The notes below the pieces were generated by a model that worked only from the letters and a program-made list of their open reading frames with translations, was not told where the DNA came from and searched no databases. Position numbers and translations under genes: made by a program. From assembly GCA_017467585.1 (NCBI GenBank), contig JAFUSR010000004.1, positions 370,178 to 434,177 of the forward strand: 64,000 nucleotides of DNA, read 5' to 3'. Each line of letters starts with the position of its first letter. Within the stretch, counting starts at the first letter, position 1. Shown one piece after another: positions 50,222-58,866 of this stretch. Origin of the DNA: Clostridia bacterium (GTDB lineage: Bacteria; Bacillota; Clostridia; Christensenellales; UBA1242).

Positions 50222-52723
50222 ATGGACTATGCAAAATATTCTTATATAAAAATATCTGAACTTCAAGAACAAAAGTCAGATGAAGTATATTCAAATTCAG
50301 CATTGGAATTGGCTAATCCGCTAATTGACAGAATTGTTGCTGATTCTTTCACTATTGATGCAGGGAATATCGATGCAAAAGGCAACTTATATTTTCAGAA
50401 TAAAATGACAATAGATGCCTTACAAAGTTCAGCAGTTATGGTTGAAATTTTGCTTGATGGCGCTGTGATTTTGTCAGAGACACACAATTTGCTCTCTGGC
50501 GAACATTCAATTATTTCAATGAAGGTACGCTCGGTTTTAAACAAGAAAAACATTTCAGTAAAAGTTAGAATAAAAGTTATTTCTTCTAATACGTCTGTTA
50601 CAGTCAAATCAAACGTAATTGCTATTTGGGGCTCGGTTAAAATTAAAGCAAATTCAAGTGGAAGGACAATGCGTGCGCTCACACAAAATAACAGTCTTAT
50701 TTTGAGTTATGTTGAAGACAACAACATTTATTATTCAACTTTGAATTTGACGGAGCAGTTGGTCCCAAAAAGTCAATTTTCTGTGCTTTCAACAGGAATT
50801 TCACACTGTTTTTCATATGACAAGCAGGGGAATTTGCACTTTTTTCGAGTTGACACAGATGGCAATTTAATGCATAGTGTTGCCAACAACTTTGCACAAG
50901 AATCTTTTGTTGAATCGGGCGTCTCTTGTGTTTATGCGAGCAAGTGCCCTGACTCTATGAATGAAAATATTTTGATTTGTTACATTAAAAATTCAAAACC
51001 ATTTTATCGAACAATCACTGGATCAACTCTTGGCGGGGAGGCTTCTTTGACGAACTTAAACCAAAAGTTTAGTGACGTTTCGATTGTTGATGCCGAAAAT
51101 TCTTCAAGAATGTATGTTGTTTGCACAACTGAGTTTGGAGACAACTATATCTTTTTTTCTGAAGAAGATTCTTTGATTTCTGGTTTTGCAGAAAGGTTAA
51201 ATTTGAGCGCACAAATGTTGGTTTCGCGCTATGTTAATTTGTCAAATCTTGTCAGAGACCTGCAGTCAACAATAAATGCTTCTGCAAGTTTTAGTGTTTT
51301 GACAGACTATTTGTCATATCAAAATTTATTTAGCAATGGGCTGCTTGAAAGGCTTTATGCAAATGCAAATATTTCTGAATCAACTTATCAAATAGAGGCG
51401 GCTGTTCCAATTCTTTACACTCTGCAGTATAATCAGCTGCTAAAATTTAACGCTTCAGTTGACTCAGGTGGAAATCATGTTCCGCGTGTTGCTTATGGTG
51501 AAGATGCTTCCGAAATGACCCCAGCAAAAATTCAGTTTGCAACCAATGGTTCACTTGGCCCAGGCACATTTGTTGATAGTAGCAATTGGATGAGCAAGTG
51601 GCCATTTAACGAAATCAAGCCATGTTTAATGAAAAATGCTGAAGTGGTTGGATATTTAAACCCAAACAATTTTGCTGAATTTGAAAATGGAACAGCGGCA
51701 GACATAACTAGTGGCAACTATGAGGTTATGATACAGTTTCCAAAAATCTATTGGAAAATAGAGGAAGACTGGGATGGCCTCACCACCATAACAACCACCA
51801 AAAGGGCAAACATCAAAGTGAGTGTCAGCAACATGCCTCGCGAAGGTTTTGTTTGCCATTCACACACAAAACAAGGTCAAGAATATGACTATGTTTATGT
51901 GAGTGCCTATGAAAGCCACATAGAAAACGGAAAGGTTTATTCTTGCAGCGGAAAACTTCCAACAAGTGATTTAAACCACGTTCAAGTTTTGGAGCAGTGG
52001 TCAACTTTGATGGACAGTCAATACACAACGCTTGACTATCACTTTACAACCTATATTCACATTTTGGTGCTTTTGCTATTTGGCGAGTTATATGGACTTG
52101 ACTATTTTGGAAATGGTTGGGTAAACCAACTAGGAACGCTTTCTAAGGTTGAAAATTCTGGAGCGCTCAACAGCAAAGGAATGTTTTACGGAGACAACTC
52201 ATCAGGGCGAGATGCACAAGGAAATCCAAACCAAGGTGGAATTACGACAATCCACAACAAACTTTTTGGACTAGAAAACCTTTGGGGACACTCAAAGACA
52301 TATTGCGATGGCATTTTGTGGAACGAAAACAGAAACTATTTGATTATCGATCCAACAAACTCTGCCAGCACACATAATGTAAGTGGAACAAACTATCAAA
52401 CAATAAACCTGAACTTATCTGGAGATTTTGCTGCATCAAACTATGTTACGCTTTATAGGGCAAATAACACCTATGGATTTTTGCCATATTTAGGAAAAAC
52501 CACATCATCATATAAGTATTACACTCAAACAAGGTTTTCTGCAACGAGACCAAGTCAATACAGCAACGGAGCAAACCTAGTGGCAAATATGATGTTTGTT
52601 TATGGTGGAGAAGCTTTCAGACACACGGGTTTTGGATTTGCTTGCGACAAAGATTATAATCCAACAAACATCTATCATAACGAGCGTGTTATGTGCTTTC
52701 CTAACAGCAAAAAGAGCAATTAA
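50222..52723 (+). CDS. Tail fibre / receptor-binding protein with C-type-lectin-like (FGE-like) C-terminus
   Basis: The start is taken at the ATG at 50222 (833 residues), eight bases after GAGGG, not at the TTG 15 bases earlier. The N-terminal 420 residues are beta-rich with no known domain. From about residue 430 a domain known from many phage tail proteins begins: WPFNEIKPCLMKNAEVVGYL and VMIQFPKIYWKIEEDWDG, then EGFVCHSHTKQGQEYDYVYV, a GLDYFGNG motif, FGLENLWGHSKTYCDGI and GGEAFRHTGFGFACD. That pattern (LWG near CDG, late GGxxxxGxFxxxC) fits the formylglycine-enzyme-like C-type lectin fold used for receptor binding. No diversity-generating reverse transcriptase is present nearby. Confidence 0.65.
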   Translation: MDYAKYSYIKISELQEQKSDEVYSNSALELANPLIDRIVADSFTIDAGNIDAKGNLYFQNKMTIDALQSSAVMVEILLDGAVILSETHNLLSGEHSIISMKVRSVLNKKNISVKVRIKVISSNTSVTVKSNVIAIWGSVKIKANSSGRTMRALTQNNSLILSYVEDNNIYYSTLNLTEQLVPKSQFSVLSTGISHCFSYDKQGNLHFFRVDTDGNLMHSVANNFAQESFVESGVSCVYASKCPDSMNENILICYIKNSKPFYRTITGSTLGGEASLTNLNQKFSDVSIVDAENSSRMYVVCTTEFGDNYIFFSEEDSLISGFAERLNLSAQMLVSRYVNLSNLVRDLQSTINASASFSVLTDYLSYQNLFSNGLLERLYANANISESTYQIEAAVPILYTLQYNQLLKFNASVDSGGNHVPRVAYGEDASEMTPAKIQFATNGSLGPGTFVDSSNWMSKWPFNEIKPCLMKNAEVVGYLNPNNFAEFENGTAADITSGNYEVMIQFPKIYWKIEEDWDGLTTITTTKRANIKVSVSNMPREGFVCHSHTKQGQEYDYVYVSAYESHIENGKVYSCSGKLPTSDLNHVQVLEQWSTLMDSQYTTLDYHFTTYIHILVLLLFGELYGLDYFGNGWVNQLGTLSKVENSGALNSKGMFYGDNSSGRDAQGNPNQGGITTIHNKLFGLENLWGHSKTYCDGILWNENRNYLIIDPTNSASTHNVSGTNYQTINLNLSGDFAASNYVTLYRANNTYGFLPYLGKTTSSYKYYTQTRFSATRPSQYSNGANLVANMMFVYGGEAFRHTGFGFACDKDYNPTNIYHNERVMCFPNSKKSN

Positions 52724-52735
52724 AGGAGGACAAAT

Positions 52736-54748
52736 ATGAATATAAAATTACACAATAAATTTGAAATATTTGATGGCGAAAACACTTTTGTTGCATATAA
52801 CGTTGTTTCACACACAATTTTAGAAAGAGCAGCAAATTTTTTGCCGTTTGCAACATATTTTGCGCTTGGCTCTGGCAACACAGCTTCGCCAACATCTTCG
52901 ATAAACCATTTGAACAGTTGGGTTGCTTCTTTTGCTTCAACTTTAGAAGAAATTCAAAGCGACATCTCTCGTGGAGATACTTATGTTAAACGAACGGTTA
53001 CAATTCCGGCAAACGAAAACGTTGGTCTAACATTTTCAGAAATAGGAATGACTTATTCAAACGAATCAAATCCTGTGATATGCAACTATGTTAACATCAC
53101 AAATTCTAGTGGAGAAAATGTTTCAGTAAAAAAGAAAAGGGGTCAAGAATTGTTCATCAGAGTAACCATTTTCTTAGAGCTTTCTGCTGATGCAAAGAAA
53201 ATTCTTTGCAAGGGCGAAAACAATTTGGTTAAGGCACTTCTTGGGGAATATTCTAGCCCCGTCATAACTGCAATGAGGGGAGAAAATCTTCAACCAAACA
53301 CCAGTTCGATTTATCGAAACATGCCTCGTCAAGGAACAAGAATCGCCTGCAACGTAACTCGTGAGGTATCATCATCTCAAGACGTTGCAAACATTTCAAT
53401 TGACTATGATTTAAACACAGGCAGCACGGCAGAAGTTGTAATTCTTTTTGGAGATAATCCTGTTGCTCGTCATTCAACACTTAGTTATTGCGAAACACAA
53501 GAAGAACAAATTGAGGCATCATCACAAAATCACAACACGCTTGTTGTTGATGAATTTGTTGAAGAGATTTCTAGTGTAACAGATTCAAATTTAAACCAGG
53601 TAACAAACTTGGTCGAAAAGAAATTTGCCACAGATTTTTCAGACTATGTTGCAAATCCGTTTGAGGTTGCAATAACCGAAGACAATGCAAGATGGGTCAG
53701 CAAAGATGGCGACAAATTGGCGTTTGTTGCTGGTGGAAGACTTTATGTTTACAAAAACATAAACTATGCTTTTGTTAAACAGGTTTGTGATGTTTCGGTT
53801 TCTAATTTAACAAAGGTTATCATGTTCGAAGATTATTTGTTTGCTGTCTATTCAGAACTTCCAAGACTTGCAATGTATAAGTGCACAAATGGAGAGTATA
53901 GCCGTATTAACATAGATTTCACAAACTACACACTGTTTGATTCAACTTACGATTGGCAAGACATTGAAATTATTTCAAATTCAAATGGCAACTTTTCAAT
54001 AGGAATAATACTTGGGCAGATTTTGCGTAAACCAGTTATTGTTTATGCAACACTTTCTAACTCTGGTTTGGTGATAACAAGTGCCAGTTATGGCGAGTGT
54101 GACTACATTGTTCGCATGTTCTCACTATATAAAAGCAGTTTTTGTGACTCTATGATTGGTTTTATCACAAACAACTATAATGGAACTGCCGATAACTATC
54201 GAATTGAGCAACACTATCCTGACAGAACACACACTGTTGCAAATGAAGTCGTGGCATATTATCTCATAAACGGAACAACAGAACTTGAAGGCAAGAGCAG
54301 AGCGGTTATTGCAAAGAAAACAACATCACCATATATCTGGCTTTATTATTACCCACGTGTTTTCAGATATAGCATCTCGCTTTCAAACGGCGTTCAAAAC
54401 TGGATAAGCACAAACCTTCTTTATCTCGTTCAAAAATATGATGATTCTTCTGCGCCTTACAAAATCTATAGTTTGTCAGATTATAACAACCCACGCGAGT
54501 TTGAAAATGGATTTCCATCTGATTTAGATTTGACAAATATTACAGATTTTGAGTTTGTTGGAGACACACTACTCGTGTTCATGACAAATGGTGTTCGCGC
54601 TCTCAACCTAAAACAAACACACACACTTCTCGAAAACTTGCCAGAGGCCAACCAAACATATAATGTTTCATACACAAAATATGAACTGATTGGCTCAAGT
54701 TCAGATGAAGGCGTAAATGGACAGTTGTCTCTGGAGCTGTCGTTATGA
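52736..54748 (+). CDS. Tail spike or fibre protein of unknown family
   Basis: The 670-residue protein has a very strong SD (AAAGGAGG). The first 210 residues begin MNIKLHNKFEIFDGENTFVA and look like an adaptor that attaches to the neck, including TYFALGSGNTASPTSSINHL, a pattern seen in short tail fibre adaptors. The second half is beta-rich with propeller-like units (DGDKLAFVAGGRLYVYKNI; FEDYLFAVYSELPRLAMYK) similar in style to the gp10-like protein. It ends with TGA and overlaps the next gene by four bases. No enzyme motif was found. Confidence 0.5.
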   Translation: MNIKLHNKFEIFDGENTFVAYNVVSHTILERAANFLPFATYFALGSGNTASPTSSINHLNSWVASFASTLEEIQSDISRGDTYVKRTVTIPANENVGLTFSEIGMTYSNESNPVICNYVNITNSSGENVSVKKKRGQELFIRVTIFLELSADAKKILCKGENNLVKALLGEYSSPVITAMRGENLQPNTSSIYRNMPRQGTRIACNVTREVSSSQDVANISIDYDLNTGSTAEVVILFGDNPVARHSTLSYCETQEEQIEASSQNHNTLVVDEFVEEISSVTDSNLNQVTNLVEKKFATDFSDYVANPFEVAITEDNARWVSKDGDKLAFVAGGRLYVYKNINYAFVKQVCDVSVSNLTKVIMFEDYLFAVYSELPRLAMYKCTNGEYSRINIDFTNYTLFDSTYDWQDIEIISNSNGNFSIGIILGQILRKPVIVYATLSNSGLVITSASYGECDYIVRMFSLYKSSFCDSMIGFITNNYNGTADNYRIEQHYPDRTHTVANEVVAYYLINGTTELEGKSRAVIAKKTTSPYIWLYYYPRVFRYSISLSNGVQNWISTNLLYLVQKYDDSSAPYKIYSLSDYNNPREFENGFPSDLDLTNITDFEFVGDTLLVFMTNGVRALNLKQTHTLLENLPEANQTYNVSYTKYELIGSSSDEGVNGQLSLELSL

Positions 54749-54999
54749 TTTTTAGCAACAAATTTGCAAAGATTGGCAGGGCAGAGGCGGTTCACATCAG
54801 ATGCAGAACAAGTGGAGAATATGACGTTCTTTTGTCGAGCTCTCAAACATCAAGAAGAGAGCTTAACATAACGGGAACAACATATAATTTAGGCCCTGTT
54901 AACTCAACGTTTATCTACAGTCAAATGAAGATGCTATCTGACAATTTGTGTGTGGCAGCTATCGACAAAAACAACTTTTCAATTGTGGAGATAGAATAA
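54745..54999 (+). CDS. Small beta-rich phage protein
   Basis: The 84 residues form a likely small beta barrel (AVHIRCRTSGEYDVLLSS, then NSTFIYSQMKMLSDN). It starts in the stop of the fibre gene (ATGA overlap), so it is translationally coupled and may form a complex with that fibre or cap it. No family recognised. Confidence 0.55.
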   Translation: MIFSNKFAKIGRAEAVHIRCRTSGEYDVLLSSSQTSRRELNITGTTYNLGPVNSTFIYSQMKMLSDNLCVAAIDKNNFSIVEIE

Positions 55000-55000
55000 T

Positions 55001-55288
55001 ATGGATTTTGAAAACGTTTGGAGTGTAATTGTTAGCATAGTCAGTGAGAGTGGCGTTTGGGCAATGCTTTTTGTTGCACTGTTAATCATTTTAATATCTA
55101 GCAACAACAAGCGAGAAGAAAAATATCAAGAGATAATCAGGGCGCTTGCAAATGCGCTCAAAAAAGTTGAAGAAATAAAGGAAGATGTTGAAGACATTAA
55201 ATTTTCAATGGGCATTGGTGGAAATTCAAAATTAACAGAAAAAGAGGATCAAAAAGATGACACTAAAAGAGAAGATGAAAACCTATAA
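55001..55288 (+). CDS. BhlA/UviB-like holin
   Basis: The 95 residues have one transmembrane segment (about 18-36, GVWAMLFVALLIILISS), then KREEKYQEIIRALANALKKVEEIKEDVEDIK, a charged helix, cut here to its start. This layout is that of BhlA/UviB holin-like proteins in Firmicutes. The C-terminal part is acidic and low-complexity. It overlaps the next holin-like gene by 32 bases. Confidence 0.65.
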   Translation: MDFENVWSVIVSIVSESGVWAMLFVALLIILISSNNKREEKYQEIIRALANALKKVEEIKEDVEDIKFSMGIGGNSKLTEKEDQKDDTKREDENL

Positions 55289-55868
55289 CTTTTGGGTTAG
55301 CTTGGTCAGTTGTTTGTTGCTATTAGCTAAAATTGTTGCTGAACAATTTGGCTATAGCTTAAGTCCAAGCCTTGCCACAAACATTGCAACAATTGTTTGT
55401 GCAGTTTTGGTTTTGTTTGGCCTAATTTCAGCACCAGGCAAAAAGATAAACCTAAAAGAACTAGAAACTCAAACCAAGGAAATAATAAAACAAAATGAGC
55501 AACTTATTTCACAAACAAAGGAGGATATTGAAAAGAATATGGAAGAGATTGAAACAATGACAATTGCAGAGCAAATAGAATTTCTAAAAAAGAAACTTGC
55601 AGAAGCAGAAGACAAACAAGTTCAACAAAAACAAGAAATTGTTGTTGAACCTAAAGAAGAACAAGAGGTTGCTAAAACAGAGACAGAACAAGAAGAAATT
55701 TTAGAAAATCAAGACGACGCAAAGGCTAATAATGAAGAAGTTGTTGAAGTTGAAGAAGAAAAGCAAGAGACAAAAGAGCCAACCACACAAGAAAACAAAT
55801 TCGACATTTCAAAACTTGGCACTGCAGAACTTAAAGAGATTCTCACTCAAATACTACAAAGATTATAA
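55257..55868 (+). CDS. phiLC3-like holin with long charged C-terminal tail
   Basis: The 203 residues start with the phage_holin_1 (phi LC3) pattern: MKTYNFWVSLVSCLLLLAKI, then a second hydrophobic segment IATIVCAVLVLFGLISAPGK. The usual holin of this type ends near residue 80. Here another 120 residues follow: a coiled coil (about 70-125) and a Glu/Lys-rich disordered tail ending in a short helix AELKEILTQILQRL. Two starts are possible (55257 and 55275); 55257 has GAGGAT eight bases upstream. It is the last gene before the terminator. No peptidoglycan hydrolase follows. Confidence 0.65.
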   Translation: MTLKEKMKTYNFWVSLVSCLLLLAKIVAEQFGYSLSPSLATNIATIVCAVLVLFGLISAPGKKINLKELETQTKEIIKQNEQLISQTKEDIEKNMEEIETMTIAEQIEFLKKKLAEAEDKQVQQKQEIVVEPKEEQEVAKTETEQEEILENQDDAKANNEEVVEVEEEKQETKEPTTQENKFDISKLGTAELKEILTQILQRL

Positions 55869-55878
55869 AAAGAGCAAG

Positions 55879-55902
55879 GTCGGCTAAAAGCCGACTTTTT
55901 TT
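55879..55902 (+). terminator. Rho-independent terminator ending the phage cassette
   Basis: Stem GTCGGCT / AGCCGAC (55879-55885, 55889-55895), loop AAA, then seven Ts. Confidence 0.88.
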
Positions 55903-55917
55903 GTGTTTAAAAAATAC

Positions 55918-55946
55918 TTGCCAAACGCCTTTAGCTATTGTATAAT
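55918..55946 (+). promoter_or_regulatory. Sigma-A promoter of the membrane protein / RNase J operon
   Basis: TTGCCA (55918-55923), a 17-base spacer and a perfect TATAAT (55941-55946). The start would be near 55953, with a leader of about 50 bases before the ATG at 56006. Confidence 0.8.
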
Positions 55947-56005
55947 ATGGCTACTGGATAAAGTTGAAAAGTTAAAAAACATTATTTTTCAAAGGAAAAA
56001 TTATC

Positions 56006-56917
56006 ATGAACTATAAGAACTCGATGAAGTTGTTAACTTCTAATTTTAGTCTTGTTTGGAAGCAACTTGCATACACTATTGTAAGATTGGCAATAATTTT
56101 TGGGCTAGTAATTTTGGTTTCAAACCCAATAGTTAAACTTTTGGTAGAAAACGGGTTTGCCGAAAAACTCACAAACTTGTGGCAGATTATCTATACAGAT
56201 TTTTCTCAGTTCTTTGTTGAACTAAGGCAAGTTATATTGTCGTTCATCGACATAATTTCAACAAACATAAGTTCAGTTTGGCTTTCAGTTGTTCTGTTTT
56301 TCTTTGTGACATTGTTTGTCAATTCATTGCTCACCAGCATGGGCAAATTTGCGCTCACATCAATTGCTCACAGTTCTTACACAAGCCTAACAAAAACAGG
56401 CTATTGCCACAGCATGATAACAAATTTTGGAAAGATGATGAATTATTCGCTTGCAAAATTTGTCCTGGACATTCCATTTACCGTGTTCAAAATTTTGTTC
56501 ATCGCCATTTATTGTTCAGCACTAAACAACTTTATTCTTGCAATTGTTGGAATTTCAATAATGATAATTCTCTACACAATAACTTATGCGCTTCAAATTT
56601 CAATGTATAATTCTGTTGCAATTGAAGTTTTATCAAACGGAACAAATCCGTTTAAAGCAATTTTCAAATCATACAAATCAATAAAATACTTTATGCGTGT
56701 GTTTTCTAACGCAATTGTTGTTGTTCTCACAATCATTGTCACAAACATAATCATTGGGTTTTTCACTGTTGGGGCAGGCCTTCTTTTAACCGTTCCTGCG
56801 TCAATGGTTTTGGTTGTAACATTTGAACTTGTTAGTTATTATGGTGGAGTTGGTCAGAGATATTATCTTTCACCAACAATCATTGTTGATTCATCTACAG
56901 AAAATTTAAATAAATAA
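56006..56917 (+). CDS. Multi-pass membrane protein of unknown function
   Basis: The 303 residues have about six hydrophobic segments (about 22-40, 85-105, 145-165, 168-200, 232-262, 265-285). No family is recognised. Two strong amphipathic stretches lie between the first two segments. It is the first gene of the unit with RNase J (gap 14 bases), controlled by the promoter at 55918; the SD AAAGGA lies 11 bases before the ATG. A link to RNA decay is possible only from this context. Confidence 0.75.
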   Translation: MNYKNSMKLLTSNFSLVWKQLAYTIVRLAIIFGLVILVSNPIVKLLVENGFAEKLTNLWQIIYTDFSQFFVELRQVILSFIDIISTNISSVWLSVVLFFFVTLFVNSLLTSMGKFALTSIAHSSYTSLTKTGYCHSMITNFGKMMNYSLAKFVLDIPFTVFKILFIAIYCSALNNFILAIVGISIMIILYTITYALQISMYNSVAIEVLSNGTNPFKAIFKSYKSIKYFMRVFSNAIVVVLTIIVTNIIIGFFTVGAGLLLTVPASMVLVVTFELVSYYGGVGQRYYLSPTIIVDSSTENLNK

Positions 56918-56931
56918 AGGATATAAAATTA

Positions 56932-58863
56932 ATGACAGAATCTAATTTACAAAAAGCAAAAAGACAGAAGGCAGAAAAGGTCGCAGAAGAAAAAACTCAA
57001 AATCCAAAGCAACCTAATCGCCATCCATCAAGAAGAAAGCAATCTCAAAAACATAATTCAAGAGTTCAGTTTTTCGCAGACAAAAACAGTCTTGAGTCTC
57101 GAAAGAACGAGGCTCTTGCAGAACTTGCAGAGGCTCAGGGAAAACCTGTTCAAGTTGATCTTGCAAATCTTTCTGTTCGCCAAGGAAATCAAAACAAAAA
57201 ACAGGGGCACCACAGAGCAAACGCAGTGAGAGTTGTTTTTCTTGGAGGTGTTGGTGAAATTGGAAAAAACATCACAGCCCTTGAATATGGCAACGACATA
57301 ATCATCATCGACAGCGGTTTGAGTTTTCCTGGAGAAGACATGCCTGGTGTTGACCTCGTTATTCCAGACTTCACTTACTTAAAAGAAAATGCAAACAAAA
57401 TTCGTGGAATTGTTATCACTCACGGTCACGAAGACCACATTGGTTCGCTTCCTTATCTTTTGAAAGAAATAAAGGCTCCAGTTTTTGGAAGCAAACTCAC
57501 ACTCACACTTTTAGACAACAAACTCAGAGAACACAAAATCAGTGGTGTAAAGGGAACAGTAGTAAAACCTCGCAGCATTGTTAAACTTGGTGTGTTCACC
57601 ATTGAATTTATCAAGGTTAACCACAGCATTCCTGGGGCATTTGCTCTTAGCATTTCATCTCCAGCAGGCTTAATTTTTCACAGTGGAGACTTCAAGGTAG
57701 ACTTTGAACCAATTGATGGAGAAATGATAGACCTCACCAGAATGGCAGAAATCGGAAGCCAAGGCGTAACACTTTTGCTTTGCGAAAGCACAAACGTTGA
57801 ACGTCCAGGTCACTCACTCAGTGAAAGACAAGTAGGGCAAAATCTTGAAAAGGTGTTTATAGACAACGCCGACAGACGTCTGTTTGTCGCGACTTTCTCA
57901 TCGAACATTTATCGTGTTTCTCAAATCATAGACCTTGCCATAAAATATAACAGAAAGGTGGCGGTAATTGGCAGAAGCATGATTAACAACATAGACGCAG
58001 GGCTCAAAATTGGCGCATTTAAGTTCGACAAAAACGTGTTTATAGATATCGACCGCGTTGCCAACATGGAAGACAAAAATGTTCTTGTTCTCTCAACAGG
58101 CAGCCAGGGCGAACCACACAGCGCACTCACTCGTCTTGCGAATGGTGAATTCAACAAAGTTGAAATAGGCAAAAATGACACAGTTATTTTCTCGTCAAAC
58201 CCAATTCCAGGAAACGAGGGAATGATTAATAACATCATCAATAAACTATATCAAAAGGGTGCAGTTGTCGTTGACGAAAATGTGCACGCTTCTGGTCACG
58301 CTTGTCAAGAAGAATTAAAATTGTTGCACTCATTAATCAAGCCACAATTCTTTATTCCTGTTCACGGCGAATATCGTCACTTAAAAGAGCATGCAGATTT
58401 AGCCGAAAGACTTGGCATGAACAGACAACACATCTTTATTCCAGAAATAGGAAATGTTGTCGAGCTCACCAAAACAACACTCGTTCAAGCGCAAAATGTT
58501 CAAGCAGGTCAACAGCTTGTTGATGGCCTTGGCATTGGTGATGTTGGAAGCGTTGTTCTTAAAGATAGAAAGGCTCTTAGTGAAGACGGACTTGTTATTG
58601 TAGTCATTGGAGTTTCAGCAAGCACTGGCGAACTTTTGAGCGACCCATACATGATAACTCGTGGGTTTGTCTATAGTGGCGAAGCAGAAGATTTAGTCAA
58701 CGAAGCAAAAGGTGTTTTGATGGACACATTGGCTCTCACAGATTTTACTGAAGATAAAGATTGGAACGAACTTAGAAATATCATTCGCAAACCACTTCGC
58801 AATTTCTTCTACAAAAAGACAATGCGCAGTCCAATGATATTGCCAATTATATTCAAGGTGTAA
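56932..58863 (+). CDS. rnj: Ribonuclease J
   Basis: RNase J is a metallo-beta-lactamase-fold exo/endonuclease that matures and degrades mRNA and rRNA. It has 643 residues, about 90 more than B. subtilis RNase J1. The extra part is an N-terminal basic, disordered extension (1-95, many Lys, Gln and Arg). The core follows with VVFLGGVGEIGKN, the metal motif HGHEDH (164-169), then FHSGDFK and a beta-CASP domain with STGSQGEP and FSSNPIPGNE; PVHGEYRHLKEH is motif C. All these are intact. The extension may bind RNA or partner proteins. The gene is followed after three bases by the methyltransferase, whose RBS lies in the last codons of rnj. Confidence 0.92.
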   Translation: MTESNLQKAKRQKAEKVAEEKTQNPKQPNRHPSRRKQSQKHNSRVQFFADKNSLESRKNEALAELAEAQGKPVQVDLANLSVRQGNQNKKQGHHRANAVRVVFLGGVGEIGKNITALEYGNDIIIIDSGLSFPGEDMPGVDLVIPDFTYLKENANKIRGIVITHGHEDHIGSLPYLLKEIKAPVFGSKLTLTLLDNKLREHKISGVKGTVVKPRSIVKLGVFTIEFIKVNHSIPGAFALSISSPAGLIFHSGDFKVDFEPIDGEMIDLTRMAEIGSQGVTLLLCESTNVERPGHSLSERQVGQNLEKVFIDNADRRLFVATFSSNIYRVSQIIDLAIKYNRKVAVIGRSMINNIDAGLKIGAFKFDKNVFIDIDRVANMEDKNVLVLSTGSQGEPHSALTRLANGEFNKVEIGKNDTVIFSSNPIPGNEGMINNIINKLYQKGAVVVDENVHASGHACQEELKLLHSLIKPQFFIPVHGEYRHLKEHADLAERLGMNRQHIFIPEIGNVVELTKTTLVQAQNVQAGQQLVDGLGIGDVGSVVLKDRKALSEDGLVIVVIGVSASTGELLSDPYMITRGFVYSGEAEDLVNEAKGVLMDTLALTDFTEDKDWNELRNIIRKPLRNFFYKKTMRSPMILPIIFKV

Positions 58864-58866
58864 ACG

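Larger units (their letters stand above)
42216..55902 (+). mobile_element. P22-like phage structural cassette (defective prophage, satellite or GTA-like unit)
   Basis: Fourteen closely packed plus-strand genes in the order large terminase, small terminase-like, zinc-finger microprotein, portal, scaffold, major capsid, a small protein, head-completion-like, gp10-like neck protein, fibre proteins, holin-like pair, and terminator. No tape measure, major tail tube or sheath gene is present, which fits a short-tailed phage. No integrase, repressor, replication protein or endolysin is seen within the block or next to it. No attachment-site duplication was found by eye. The left edge may extend to the ArpU-like gene at 40457. 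Confidence 0.8.

Noticed and set aside
42216..55902. Ordinary complete prophage
   Set aside because: No integrase, repressor, replication or lysin gene, and no attachment repeats found by eye.
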